Shown: in pieces, positions 10,370 through 23,500 of the stretch | How positions within the stretch are numbered: position 1 is the stretch's first letter | Layout: every line of letters begins with the position of its first letter | NCBI GenBank assembly: GCA_021234155.1 | Contig: JAJEKV010000035.1 | Span: 4,790,224 to 4,854,223 of the forward strand | Source of the DNA: Isoetes taiwanensis | Taxonomy: Eukaryota > Streptophyta > Lycopodiopsida > Isoetales > Isoetaceae | Direction of reading: 5' to 3' | DNA: 64,000 nt | Translations under genes and position numbers: made by a program | The notes under the pieces: generated by a model | The model's database searches: none | Told to the model about the DNA's origin: nothing | The model's input: the letters and a program-made list of their open reading frames with translations, nothing else

Positions 10370-11206
10370 CTTTTATACCCTTGCATCCATTAGGTTAGCA
10401 TATGTTAGTCTTTTGAACCATTTCTCCTGAACTATTTCTTTGGAACCAATGTAGTATATCAATTTCCTGTTACGTCATATTGGATGTGGAACTTCATCAG
10501 AGTAGTTTTCAGGTAATGACTTGATTGTATTCTTTTGTTTTTTGTGGGGTTATCAATCTAAAGCTATTTAATATGGTTTGCCTTTGAGTTATTCGTCCCA
10601 TTTCTTCATCTTATCCACATATACGGCAATGCCTGTTATAATTCTTTTCCAACTTTGTTGAAACAAATCCATGAGAAAACTTTAGTTTAATAAGGCCAAG
10701 GAAGCAGAAGGTCTTTGCGATTATTGTTAAATTATTGTTTAATCTAAAATGAATGCGCTGTTTGCAGAGGTTTAAAAGGGTTGATCATTCAATAAATAGG
10801 TTTATGGTTTTTTTTTGGCCTGAATTATGAGCCTATACCAGTGCTTGGAGTCTATACACTGGCAGATAACATAATTTAGAGACCTATAGATGTTTAACTT
10901 TATGGTTGCATTTAGATATGTAATGAAGAATCATGCCATGGCTTGAAATGATCTAAAAGCTCCTCATTAATTAAACACGTTGGTAAATTTGGTATTATGC
11001 AGTTTCAAGTTTCATATTTATCCAAGCTTACGAGTAGAAATGCAATGGTAGACCCTAAAATTTATACCAAATTTATCAAAATGCAAGTGAATGTAAGTTA
11101 TTATTTGATTTTGCTCTGCATTTGAACATATCTTTTATTTACAACAGCATGGCATCACTTGCCATTTGGGAAAGGCATTCTGATATTGGCCTTAAAACAT
11201 ATTAAG
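10370..11206. other. No gene recognised
   Basis: T-rich, intron-like sequence with no conserved frame. Confidence 0.35.
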
Positions 11207-11572
11207 GGGCATCAAATATATTAAGAAATTGAACCATTAAATTAACCCTCCCCCTCGGGACCCTCCTAGTTGTTTTCGCTGATATTCATGCAGGGAATCC
11301 ATCGGTAGGCTCGGACCGTTGGATGTCTATTTCGGACGATCTCAACCATCATGAGACCATTTTTTAGTAAGTTTTAGTTAACTGTCAGTTTCACATACAT
11401 AATTAACCCAAAGGTTGTGAGATGCATTGTACACATGTATGGTACACATATATTGGCATACGTATTTGGGGCTCCTCGCCAACCATTGGTCGCCCTGCAC
11501 GAATATCAGCAAAAACAAGTGGGGGTGGGGGGGTTAATTTAATGGTTCAATTTCTTAATATGTTTGATGCCC
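11207..11572. mobile_element. Fold-back/MITE element with ~100-bp inverted arms
   Basis: The left arm starts gggcatcaaa at 11207 and is matched in reverse complement by an arm ending tttgatgccc at 11572. The match covers ttaagaaattgaaccattaa and continues through the gctgatattc.tgcaggg words, giving arms of about 100 bp that diverge inward. The 366-bp length and lack of coding capacity suit a non-autonomous DNA transposon, perhaps Mutator-like because of the long arms. I cannot define a target-site duplication. Confidence 0.7.
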
Positions 11573-11607
11573 ATTTCAATGGTTCGATGTGCTGTGTTAA
11601 TATACTA

Positions 11608-11640
11608 CTACTGCTGCTGCTGCTGCTACTGCTGCTGCGT
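11608..11640. repeat. CTG/CTA microsatellite
   Basis: An imperfect (CTG/CTA)n run just right of the fold-back element. Confidence 0.85.
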
Positions 11641-14600
11641 AATCTATACGAAGTAAATATAAAAGTTGTATGAATTTTGCCTCCTTCGGGGCCTAAGGGT
11701 GGTTCTATATAACACAAGCTCCATACTTAGAAAATGTTGCAATGGAACTACATGGAAAATGGGTAATGGGGTATGAAATAATATTAACTAGTAATGGTGC
11801 GGCGTTCTTGGCTTTTTAATCTTGGGTTTATACAAAGATGAAGTGAGTGTTTTTTTTTTTTTTTTTTTTTTGGAGGGGGAGGGGGGTAAGGGACGGAGGG
11901 TTCTCTATCAGTGTTTCTTATACGGCTCTCTCTATATAGTTATCAAGTTGGACTCTCACTTTATAGCAATTAGGAATACTCCATTTTATAAGACGATTTG
12001 GGCTACCCTGAATTGTTTATTGAAACTGATATGGGCATTGTATGGTAGAAAATGTTGCTTCATTGTTGCGTCCATCGTGTTACATATTGAATTTGCTAAC
12101 GACGCCCATTAATATTTGACATAACTCAAGTGGTATAAGATATCCCTTTGAACCATGAAATAGCTGTCATAATACATGGCTATCATACACAGATGTCCAT
12201 TGCACAAAAGATGGATATGCATCCTTCACAAAAGACATCTCTATTTATTTTTTTATTTAGAGAATACTACATATACATGAATAGAGCCCATCCATTTCCA
12301 GATGGTGAAGAGTCATAACATGAGCATTGTGTAGCCACGTATCTTGAACAATGGTGAAATGTAAGAAATATTGTCAACCCTACATCAAGCCTGCAAGCCT
12401 ATGGGAGCTACAGCAAAGGTCATCAACCCTACACTTTTCACTAACATTTGCAGTAACAACATTCATGAAAGATGAAGTTTGCATGGGGCAATGCAAAAAG
12501 TCAGTTATAATAGATGCATTTATTATTAAGAAAGTAATGGAAATTTAATGGACCACTCGTTGATATAATGTAACTTTCTAGAGTACAGAGTATAGAATTT
12601 TGTACAAAGTACAGAGTCAAGAGCGCACAACACAGCCAGAGAGCAACTCTAAACAACTGCAACAAAAAAATGAAGCTAAATTTGGATTCCAAGCAAAGTT
12701 CTACTTCCTGAAATGTGTTTTATGCATACATACTGATATGAAGCTTGTTTAAAAACCTATCAATAGTATAACCATTCTGCTTTAAGTCCGTTGCCTACCT
12801 TTTGTCAAGTTCTTGTATTTGCATACACGATTTTTTACTTCTATTGAGAAATGTCATTCATGTAAATCATATTTTTCCATTGTCTAATGCATAGACAAAT
12901 TTCAGCCAGTGAAAAGGGTGCTGGCCTTGCATATTATATAAAGTCCAAACTCGTCTGATTTCAAGTCTTGAAGCTAGCACTAAACTTGCACTTCTATTTT
13001 CGAATATACCCATACATGTCAGGAACTCAATAGAACTTTGGCTCTTCTTGCTATAGTCTATATAGTATATGAACCTGCAAGAATGCATGTTCCCTGAGGT
13101 CTGCATAATTAATGTACTCAATACCTCGGTTCAACTAAATAACAATATGGCTATTCGTTTCGAAAGGAAGAAACTATTGGATGTGCTCATAACTATATAC
13201 GTGACATTCGATGTCCATGACGTGAAGTTCTTTAAAATCATCAAGCACTACCTCACAATGTGTGTTGACAACATGTTTGTAACATCTTGCACTGTCTCCT
13301 TTGAGTCTGCATAGCAAAGATAGTTTAGATACGTAAAAATAACTTTGATTTCTTAGTCTACCACATCTATACCAATATACTGGGAAATAGACTTACATCT
13401 TATACCTTCTCACTTCCATCACGAATAATAAGGCCTCAATTTGGATGCTTGTTGCATGGAGCTTTGCATTCTGGGCTATCCTTCAGCACAAAAGATTGCG
13501 CTGCATGCACACCAACAAAATTATTATTAGCCCATCGTGACCATGCATCTCAACTAAATTTGTGCAGTTAACTACTTCCTAGAATAATCACAACCAAATC
13601 AACATAATTCCATGTAACTGAAATTGTGCTTATTAGAATCAAGTTTAAACATCTGGGCTACAAATCAGAAGCAACATCACCCACCTTATAAGCTTTATTG
13701 ACGTGCGGCTTGCAATTTCTAGAGAACACAATACACTTATAACCCTAAGAAGCTCAAGAACTTAATTTTTGAGGAAGCAAGCAAAGGAAAACGTACCAGG
13801 GCAATAAGGTTATGTCTTCAAAAGTTTATGCAAGATCAATATTTAAAAGGGAGCGCAATTACAGATGGTTTTATTCATAACTTAACTTCTTCCAGCCGCG
13901 CTTATCGTTGTACTTGTTCACAACAGGACCATTACACAAAAACCCCAAATGAATCCTGGATGCAAATATCTAAATAAGAATATTATTCTAAGAGAACCTT
14001 GGCACTGACCTTGTATGCTCAAGCTCTTCTGCAGGCTCACAAATAGACTAAGAAGCTAATATAGCTGGAGTTGAATGAGAAAATCCAGAGCGGAGATACC
14101 AATAAAAGAATAGAAGCAGCAAAAATGGAAGAATAGAACTAACGCAACGAATTAGGAAACTGAACACAAAACAATGGCAAAAAAAAACATCCACATCATG
14201 GGCTTCAACAATGGCAGCATGAGCTCATCATCTAGGGGGGCTAATATAATAATTACCTCTATTGTTAAGAGATTTTGTTGTTCTGCTACATGTGGCAAAT
14301 GGAAAGAACAAATAATTGCCTGTTCGTCCTTCAAATAACATCACAAGTTTGCAAAGGCATGCAATCATAAATACCTCCATGACTGAGGATATTGTCTCTA
14401 TAATTCCTCCTTTGGAGTTAAGATCCTAGGCAAAACATGTAGGATCTGAAATATTAAGTTAGAGATTTACCATGTTTCTCACTACCATCGGCGGATACAG
14501 ATATCCATGCAACATTTTGAGTAGTTAGCGAGAGAGATCCTTCTGCGAAAAGAATTTACCTTCACATGCAAGAAAAAACAAATAGCATGAATATGTTTGT

Positions 14601-15477
14601 ATCATTAATAATCTGATATGCTCTGCAAGTTGAAAGCACTAACCACATCCTTTGGAATATCATTTATGCTTTTGCAAATGCAACTAAGCTTGCAATATTC
14701 CCTATTACATTAATCTAGAACTCATCATAAGAACGATCTGCAGACACTAAGCTGCAGTATCAACAGGAAGTGGAAGAGTAGAAAACCCTTTACCAAATTA
14801 TGCATCTCCAATCATGGAAGTATACCTAGCCATCTACTTCTTAAACTATGCATCATAAGAATAAGAAAGAGATCAAAGAAAAAGAATAAGCATCAAATAA
14901 GTAAGAATAAGAAATAGATGCCTATATGGCCTCCATCTAGATAGATTGCTTCAACAACAAATTAAATTTAAAGTTAAAAATGAAGCTTATGATTCACCTG
15001 CAATAATGCTTGCAAAGCCTCGTTGCACATCTCTCTATAAGTTCCTAGAAATGCAGATAGCCAAAGCCAGTTAAAACTTCAGACCTGCATATTAATGTGC
15101 AGTAATGTGAAACAAATCTTCTAGCATAATTTGAAACATGTTCTAGAGGACTTAAAGAGGAAGAAGCAAAAAAACGGCAAAGATGAAATCATCTGAGACA
15201 AAGAAGTTACCTCGGTAGCTCTGTAGTGGGCCAGAATTGTATTACTACGGAATCAAATCCGGAAGTCATACCACCAGAAGACACAAATAGTTGCAGCTGT
15301 CCTGAGCAGCCGTGGCAAGCATGCGCTGGGACGGATAACCCAAAACCGATGGAACCCAAAAATGCCAAATGATTATTTCTGAGTGGGCTTAGCTTGGAGC
15401 AAAACTCTAGTGCATCGGATCAACTGGAGCCAGCTAAAATCCATGCGACATGCAATTTGCAATCGTGGAGCAAGGCG
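11641..15477. other. Long stretch with no gene recognised
   Basis: AT-rich DNA with a T-run at about 11850-11872 followed by a G-rich tract. Short frames have no family signature. No RNA gene or clear element boundary was found by eye. Confidence 0.35.
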
Positions 15478-15573
15478 GATGAGAATGCCCACCAAACCCA
15501 AAAACCCCTTCAAAATGATAGCACGGATGAGAATGCCCACCAAACCCAAAAACCCCTTCAAAATGATAGCACG
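15478..15573. repeat. 48-bp perfect tandem duplication
   Basis: Two identical 48-bp copies (15478-15525 and 15526-15573) begin ggatgagaatgcccacc. The unit equals 16 codons, so the overlapping frames on both strands stay open. Nothing suggests that those frames are genes. Confidence 0.9.
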
Positions 15574-16830
15574 AAAAACTTGTCCCCATTTTTGAAGGAT
15601 GGAAATATTTCCCGGCCGCCGAAAACCACAAAATCTTAGGAAATCAGTTAAAAAAAAAATTCCAAAAATATTTTTCACCATACCGGAAAATCCCAAATTA
15701 ACAAAGTAGATACAATAAAGAACATGGGATACCATATGTTGTAAAATACAACGAAATGTAAATATCCCTAGTCGAGCACATCTTCTTCTTTGATAGGTTG
15801 CCTTGCAGCTTCAAATACCTTAGAAATATACCATGGCCTCCCAGACCATTGAAATATGTTTAGAGTCGAAGGCAACCTTGTAGCAAGTAATAAAACGAAC
15901 AAATAAGAGAAAGCAATGACAATCATGAATCTTACGCTTACATTACAAATTGACAAACAAATGTGTAAATAATAATAAAATGTATGCCAATATATGTATA
16001 ATAATATTATTATGTATTCAGGATACAAATTGGAATTACATTTCAAAACATCCTATAAGTAAAGCTTATTACAACTTGCAACTTCAATCTCCTGTGGAAC
16101 AACCCTTGCCCAACACGCAAATCACAACTATGCAATCATACAACTTGGCAAAACTTACTTCAAAGCTTTCTTCAAGTGGATGCACATGAAGAAGAGGCTT
16201 GCAAATTATGCTTTGAGAGGTATATCCTTCTGTTTGTATATTCTTCAATTTTTCTTTGAAGGACTAAAATACAAGCAAAAGCAATGAGATTCTCATGAAC
16301 ATAGTACTGGATCTTGCTGGCTACATGAGCACAGTATCACAGCTTGCTACTCGAGCATAATAAGCTATATCTGTATGAACTGGGGATTTGTGAATTCTAG
16401 CTCTCATACAAACAAAGTTAATGTGTAAATTTACCGTGACGATGAATGTTGCATGTCTCCTATGTGAAAATACCTGTATGACCGCAAAAGAAAGTAAGCA
16501 ATATGTGTTAAGTACTAAAGGGACTCAACATGCATGCATTGCATGTGCACTATGTGCATGTATGCATGCATGCCAAAGCCATAGGTTGGGAGTGCAGACT
16601 AACAAGAAATACAACACGCGCTCTATAAATACTGTTGACATATCCTCACACAAATACAACAACAGAATCATATGCAAACCATAGCAAAATGGTCGTATAA
16701 TTATATATTTTGCGCGAAGAACCATTTTTTGTGATATTGGCCTTATGCATGAGCAGTCATGGAATAATTTTCAATATATTCTAGCATCCTCTTTCGTGTA
16801 ATTGTCAATCCAACTATGTTGCTTTTGCAG
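15574..16830. other. No gene recognised
   Basis: AT-rich, with a tgcatgcatg-rich patch near 16535-16575. Confidence 0.35.
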
Positions 16831-19303
16831 AGGAACTAAAATGCCTTAGAAGCCCCTTTAACTTTACTGAATCTCAGGTATATAGTCTTTCTTCCACACA
16901 TAAATCGCTTTTAGTTTGATAGATGCAAATTAATTTGTCCTTCATTTGCTTTTAATCTTCTAAGCATCCCTGAATTGCGGCAATACCATCTCGCTCGCTT
17001 TCTCCATATGTTTTACAGTATTTTTCATCTCCCATATTTGGTTTAGAAACATATAGCCCAATAACAAGTTTTTTAGTCTCATGCATACTTTGCATATGGA
17101 GGTATAGTATCTTCTCACTTTAACTTTAATCTCTATGATGGCCGCAACATGGTCCTTATATGGCGCCAACATATGCAGCTTCTATGCTTATTTTATGAAT
17201 GGAAACCTTGCCTTCACTTTTGTTGCAGGCATTGCTGGGGGTGCAGGTTCTCCATATAGTTTACCAATGGTAGTATTAGATTGCTTGTAAGAAGTGTAAA
17301 GCTATTTGTATAAATAGGTAGCAAAATTTTGTTTTGTATCCTGTAAATGCAGGATAGTTAGAGGTTGGTTTATTGACTGACATGACTTGATATCCAAGAT
17401 CCCCATCCATTGACGAGAAAGTGGAGTATAAACAACGGTTGCTTTGGCTATAACTCCAGTTTTATAGGGAGGTAGATCTTTTTGTATATTATGGTATTGA
17501 ATCATGTCTTCCATTGGTATGTATGCTCCAGTGTGGTTTTTGTACTATTTCTTGAAGATGTCTATGATTACACTATGGTTTATTGCAGGCTTCTAGGAGC
17601 ATGCCAATTACCAAACGGTCAAGTTTATGCTTGAAGGTATGCATTTGGAAAGATAGTAGTTGCATGACATACATCCCGGCCAAGGTCCTTATGCACCAAG
17701 TGAAGTGGTCTTCCATTGAGCTGAATGAAAAAATGAGTACAAATATCTAGCATAATAACAGGGGGTTTCTTTTGTGTTTTTTGTACGCTTTTCAATATGG
17801 TTTTGCTATGATTTCATTGATGTATTTGTTTGACTATACTAAATAGTATTTCTAGAGTGCATCCGGCCGTTGATTTCAGAAAGAAGGAGAGATCTTGTGG
17901 TGGTGTATGTTATTCTATTTTTCACTGTTGTTATGCTAGATATTTAAGTAATGGAACTATTTTTTTTTTTCATTTCTGTGAGCATGCAGATGCACTTCAT
18001 TTCACTTTAGGGTTTCGAGGCCCACAGTTCTGGCTTTCATCTGTGAGCACAGACCCATAGTTCTGGATTTTATCTGTGAGCCCATAGATTGATTTCATTT
18101 CATATGGTTTGGTTTGGTATATTGGGGATTGCAGCATCTACATTAATGTATGCTATGGCACCGCCAGATCTAGCAGGCGGCTAGTTATCCATTAGGTATG
18201 TCGGACCCTTATAGAGCTCCATTTGCGTGCATGGATCAGGGACGCAAAGGCAAAGGCAGGTCGCAAGCAGCTCCACATAAGGTCTGTGATACGAATTCAA
18301 GTATTTATAGAGCTAGGAACCTCGAACGAATTTATAGCTTAAGACAAGAGCTAGAGTAAATCAGAGACAAGTTGCATTCCACAAGTTATATACTGAAAAG
18401 TGGCTTATCGACTTAGCAATCCACTCCAAGTAGAAACCCATTAAAACCTTCTCAATTAGTTTATGAACAAGGAATTAGGCGGGATCAATTCCGGACCCTG
18501 ATGTTTCTTGTAAGCCTTTTATGCTTGTCTCCAAGCTCTCGTTTTCTTTAGTAATGATAAACAGAAGTCTTTTTGTGAGGCTCCAATTTCTGATCATTCA
18601 GGATTTGTCAGTGCAATATTGAATCGGCTAGTTAAGAATGGCAACGTAGCATACAGTCTTTGGATAGAGGAATCAGAAGAATTGCTGCAGGCCAAGTCAG
18701 GTATACTAAATCCGAATGACAACAAGGTAAGCAATTTGGTCTTTATGATTTATTTATGCAAATCAAAGGGAAGGGAACGAAGGATTTGGAAGCAAAGGGG
18801 AAGAAAAGAAAAGCATGCTTGCTTTAGATGTTTTTGGTAGGCTGGACATTAGAAGCAGTGTCATGAAGTAGGCTGCAATGGCAAATGGGTGCAAACTATT
18901 GTTTCTGAATTCATGGTGTTAGAACCAAGGATTAAGGAAGAAGTTTTAACTCTATCTGTGGGTTCTAGCAAGAGGTTAAGCTTCTCTTCGTGGGACACAA
19001 CTTCCAGGAGTTCTCCTAGATGTGCAACTTCATCTTTAGATGGTGGGCAATTTGTTCGTGAAAGTCCAGCTCCAGTAAGGGAGAATCTCAACCTTAAGGC
19101 ACCCAATCATTCCGAGCAGGGGCCATCCCTGGGGGCTAGACTTGAAAAGACAGCCAAATCTGCGTTCTTGAAAGAGTCTTCAAGTTCTGGTCACTGGATC
19201 TTCAAGGCTTGTTCTCTGGGCAGAAACCACTTGTGTAGAATGGATTTGGAGGGCAGACAAGGGGGCTCTGTGTTCGCACAGCTGCAGACTTAATAAAACA
19301 GGT
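16831..19303 (+). CDS. Candidate multi-exon host gene, unrecognised
   Basis: Several short open blocks are framed by consensus splice sites: 16831-16877 (tttgcag acceptor, ag|gtatat donor), 17229-17269, 17589-17636 (attgcag acceptor, aag|gtatgc donor, 16 codons), 18602-18726 (ttcag acceptor, aag|gtaagc donor) and a Ser-rich block open from 18889 to 19293. The 18602-18726 block reads as a helical segment (AILNRLVKNGNVAYSLWIEE). The introns between them are T-rich. I cannot name the product. The Ser-rich basic composition suggests an intracellular, perhaps cytoskeletal or nuclear, protein, but that is a guess. The 18198-18509 block in the middle carries two in-frame stops, so the gene may be dead. 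Confidence 0.35.
18198..18509 (+). pseudogene. Coding-like block with two stops (charged, coiled-coil-like)
   Basis: From the ATG at 18198 a frame runs about 104 codons to a donor-like tcttg|taagcc. It includes basic MDQGRKGKGRSQ and helical IYSLRQELE segments. It is interrupted by TAA at about codon 54 and TAG at about codon 73. Each stop could derive from a glutamine codon by one C-to-T change. Its position between the exon-like blocks at 17.6 and 18.6 kb suggests the same gene. Confidence 0.35.
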
Positions 19304-19475
19304 ACTTCGTTGCCATTCCAATAAGGTAAACTGCTCGTCCATTTTATAGCCAAAATTTCCCTTTTGCTAATGCATCATTGGGTAGACTTGTATAGGATTT
19401 TATGCATATCTTATTGGGGGCAACATAAGAGACCTGCTGCTTAAGCATAAGAAAAACCGAGCTACACGAGGTATT

Positions 19476-19700
19476 TTTTTTTGAAGAACTGTGTCAGCAA
19501 TATATTAAAAGAATGGTAATGTTACAAAGCAAGTGAGGAGGAAGGAGAACTGCCCCAAAGAGACAGTGATACCTCGACACTCCATAACAACTGCAAATCT
19601 ACTGCTGTACAAACTGGCCATCACCATCTACCACACCCAAGAAGTCCCGCCAAATGGAGAACTTCCGCTCTACTAATCCCGGGAACACAAAAAAGCTACA
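19476..19700 (-). mobile_element. LINE/SINE 3' fragment with 18-bp target-site duplication
   Basis: The direct repeat cgagctacacgaggtatt lies at 19458-19475 and 19701-19718 and encloses 225 bp. The left end is a T-run, the poly-A tail of a minus-strand retrotransposed copy. No coding domain remains, so the source family is uncertain. Confidence 0.8.
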
Positions 19701-19718
19701 CGAGCTACACGAGGTATT

Positions 19719-20197
19719 CACAGCGCTTCATTCTTTTTTTTATTTAAGAGGAGAGACTTTAATATACATGGATACATTGTTGTGGGTGCAGATACCAATA
19801 TTGAGCTTCAAGAATCGAGATTAATAGAAGGCACACTCATCATTTCAAATGGCCTCAAACCTTTGTAGCAGAATTACATAAAATCTGTGACATTGTGAAA
19901 TAGGTTCTGAGATATATGCAATTGTACTATTGACTCTCCAAATATTCACAATAGTACACCAGAATCTTATGCATTGCGTAGGCAGGTGTTGACAGAAGAT
20001 TCACCCATTTGTATTCACGCTTAATTATTATGGCTACAATATGTCACTGTAGGGATTTCATGCACACTAATTTTTGTGTCACAGAACCTGTTATATTAAC
20101 TATGTTCTCTACATTCTTTTATAAATTAAGATTGTATATTTGATTCAGAGATTTGAATGGTTTTCCATGAGCAAGGGGTAGGCCCAATTGTAGATAA
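19719..20197. other. No gene recognised
   Basis: AT-rich sequence without conserved frames. Confidence 0.35.
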
Positions 20198-20360
20198 TCT
20201 TTGCTATAATTCTCGAGGCCCCGAAGGGGCCAAAAAAATTTTAGATTTAACACAAACCATTACATTTAACACTTTAAAACTAAATTCCCCCCTTAAACCC
20301 CCTTTGGTTTGGGTGCATATTCACACGGGGGGTGACTTCGGGCATCGAGAGCTGTTGGAT
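20198..20360. repeat. Dispersed repeat R1, copy 2, with a GC hairpin
   Basis: The hairpin ggccccgaaggggcc (about 20208-20224) precedes an AT-rich lead-in and the shared aaccccctttggtttgggtg block near 20293. The similarity to 9595-9715 covers about 90 bp. Confidence 0.5.
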
Positions 20361-20464
20361 AAGCATATATGCCCTTTATTCCTCGATCTAGACCGTACAT
20401 AGAGATCCTCGTTTGTGGGGTATGCTTGTACAAGTTTTGGTATACTGTATAACATAGTTTGCAA

Positions 20465-20495
<31 letters not shown>

Positions 20496-20496
20496 T
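20465..20496 (-). repeat. (ATT)n tail of LINE A
   Basis: Ten or so AAT units on the plus strand form the 3' terminus of the minus-strand LINE, directly after the word CAATGTGGGCATGATCAATA. Confidence 0.85.
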
Positions 20497-20541
20497 ATTG
20501 ATCATGCCCACATTGGACCTTGAAGGTCATGGAGCAAATAT

Positions 20542-23500
20542 TTACATTTGATTAATTTTCATAAGCAAATTATGATGAGAGTCCACTGCCTTGATATACA
20601 AACCAAGATCACGTGGCCTCATGCTGAGGATAGTATCAAGGCATAACTCATCGATTCCAAACCTGTCGCGAATGTCCGAGTATGCAGAACACTGCGTAAG
20701 TACATGTGTCTCATCCTCTAGTGCTTGTTGATCACAGAAGACACATACCCGACTCTCCTTGGGAATCCCTGCCCATCTACCTGTCTCTATACCAAGATGA
20801 TGCGAGCTGGTCCTGTACCTAGCAATCGTTTGCTTGAGATTCCTTGACATATTGGCTTTCAAATAGTCTTGATCCGCATAAACCATCATCGGGTTAACGT
20901 CCTCAATATACTTTGTCATCCTGCTACCTTTTACTGACCAGAGGCGTGCTATCGCAAGAGTCTGCAGTAGATCTCTGGCGCCAAGCTCCGTGTCTGGCCA
21001 ATTCTCTGCTGTAACACCCCAACTGTTTGCCCACTCCATAAGATCATGGTGCCAGCCTAATGTTTGCGTGTGCAGAAAGGCCCGTTTAGAGGGGCGGTGG
21101 TCGGGTTGCAGCTGCACTCTATTAACAAAATTTATTGTTTGATAGAGTGCTTCTACCTCCAGCGGAAGCATACCCGCCTCAGCCAACATGATGGCAAAAG
21201 GTGTTTGATTTTTCACTCCCAATTCTTCTCTCAGAAATATCTTCAGGACCACCTCAACCTGTTTCCATTGCCTGGATGATAGGCTAGGCCCCCAAACGGG
21301 AGAGCCATACAGGACAACAGTCTGCACAAGAGTCTTAAACAGAAGCTTCTTCAAACACCAACTATCTAAGTTGGCTTTCCAGCATCTGGTAAGTATAGCA
21401 TAAAGCGCATTTTTACCACCTGAAATCCGTTTTTGAATACATTCCTTCCAAGAGTACTTTGCTGCAAACTCCAATCCAAGATATTTATAAGTATTGACTA
21501 TCTCCAGATCATTACCCATATACCTGAAAGGAGGGTGATCTGTGGTCCCTACTATCATAACTTTGGATTTCGCCAGGTTTACCTGCATGCTTTTTTCCCT
21601 ACAAAAGAGTTCTAGATTATTTAGGAGCGATTGCAAACCTTCCTTGTTTTCCGCTGCCAAGACAACATCGTCCGCATATAACAGCATTTGTATGAGAAAA
21701 TCGCCCAGACGTGCTCCAGCCAAACACCTTTCCTTAAGCCATTCATCCAATTCATCTATAAAGATCCCAAACAGTGTTGGTGATAAGGGACAGCCCTGTC
21801 TCACGCCTATAGTGCTAAGGACCTTTGCATCAGATTGGTTGGACAGTTTTACAATGACTTCTGAGTAGAGTTGAGCAACTGCTGCTCTAATCTCAACAGG
21901 CACACCTAATTGCTCCATTCTCTGTCCCAAGTTCCTCCTTGGAACTGTATCAAAAGCTTTAGAGAAATCGATAAAAGCCAAGTACAGAGAGCGCCTTGGT
22001 CTTTTAGCATTCTCAAATAAAGCCCGCAGCACCAAAGCGTGGTCTAGCGTGCAATGGTCCTTCCTGAAGCCAGCTTGGAATAGGGAGCGTTTCCCATGCT
22101 CTTCTGCCCAGAGGCTTAGCTTATGCTCAAGAAGCTTGGCCACTATTTTTGTGAAAGTATTGCCAACCAGTATTGTTCTGTAGTTGCTAACCAACTTCTT
22201 GTCCCCGCTTTTGTGGATCGGATGAACTCTGTTCTCCTTCCAATGCGTGGGGAAGCCTTCTACGACTGCCTTGTTAATGAGGGTTGTCAGTACCTTTATA
22301 GTGATACTGCCACCCCATTTGAATAGCTCCACACTTATAGCCTGCAGATCCTGTGATTTGCCGTTGGCCATTTCCTGCAGTGCATGCTTCACATCCTCCT
22401 CTGAGAAGAGATCTCCAACAGAAAGCAAGCTGGCAATCTGTTCAGAAGGCACATCATAAATAGTTTTGACATATTCAAACAATTCTTGTGGATCCAACGG
22501 GAATGACGAAGGCTTGTTTTGAATAATGTTCCAGAAAAGTTTAGGGTGTTCCTGTAACTTCTTATGCAAGGAAATCTGCCTTTGGCGCATAAACATGCGC
22601 TTTTTCCGTTTGAGCAAAGCATTGTACCATTTAGGCTTTAATAGCATCCCTTTAGGGATCCTATTCCGCGCAGTTCTGCAGTCCTTATCGAACCAGCTCT
22701 TATGTTGTCTTAGCTGTTTGCCACCTCTTGTCAAACCAAAAATATTGGTTGCTGCCCCTAAAATTCGGTCTGTAAAGCAAGTAACATCGTCTTTGAAATT
22801 TCCTGTCCACTCAATCCCTTGTAGAGATGCCTCTACATGTTTCCTGTACTCAATATGCATGTCGTAGTTTAGCTTCAACCGAGGGACATGATATGTTTCC
22901 ATGTCACTTTTCACAATTGCACCTGCAACCTCAAGGAAAAGTGGCGAATGATCAGATTCTGGAGCTTTATCTCCAATTCTGAAGGCATGGATCAAATGGG
23001 AGCTGCTTGTAAGCACATAATCTACAACGCTGGCTCCAGTATGCGTATAGCAGGTAAAACCATTAGAGAACGGGTATGCAGCTGTGCCATTGAGAAACTT
23101 CATATTGCATGTTGTGCCAAAATCCAAAAGCAAATTGCCCATGTGATTTATCTCCCGGTCTGCGGATTCTCTTAAGAATGAGGTATCGTTTGCCTCCCTA
23201 AGCTGAATATCATGTGGCCTTTCATATGTTACAGTCTGCAAGTTTCCAGTCCTGGCGTTGAAATCTCCAACTACTATGACTTCACCAAGTTCCTGCAGAG
23301 CAGATACTTCCTTTGCCAAGTCATGGAATGGATTAGTCTTGTCGTAACCTTCATTTTGATATATCTTCATCTGTAGTGGCGCATAATAACAGATTGCTAT
23401 GAACACTGTGCATTTATTTAGCTCTATTCTAATCCAAACGTGTTGCTTCCCTTTGTGAACAGAATGAAGCTGCACTTGCTGAGATATTCGCTTCTGGGTG

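Noticed and set aside
11784-11812. ctagtaatggtgcggcgttcttggc as a third Helitron terminus
   Set aside because: CTAGTAAT matches the 28.70-kb end, but no paired stem follows. Chance similarity is likely.
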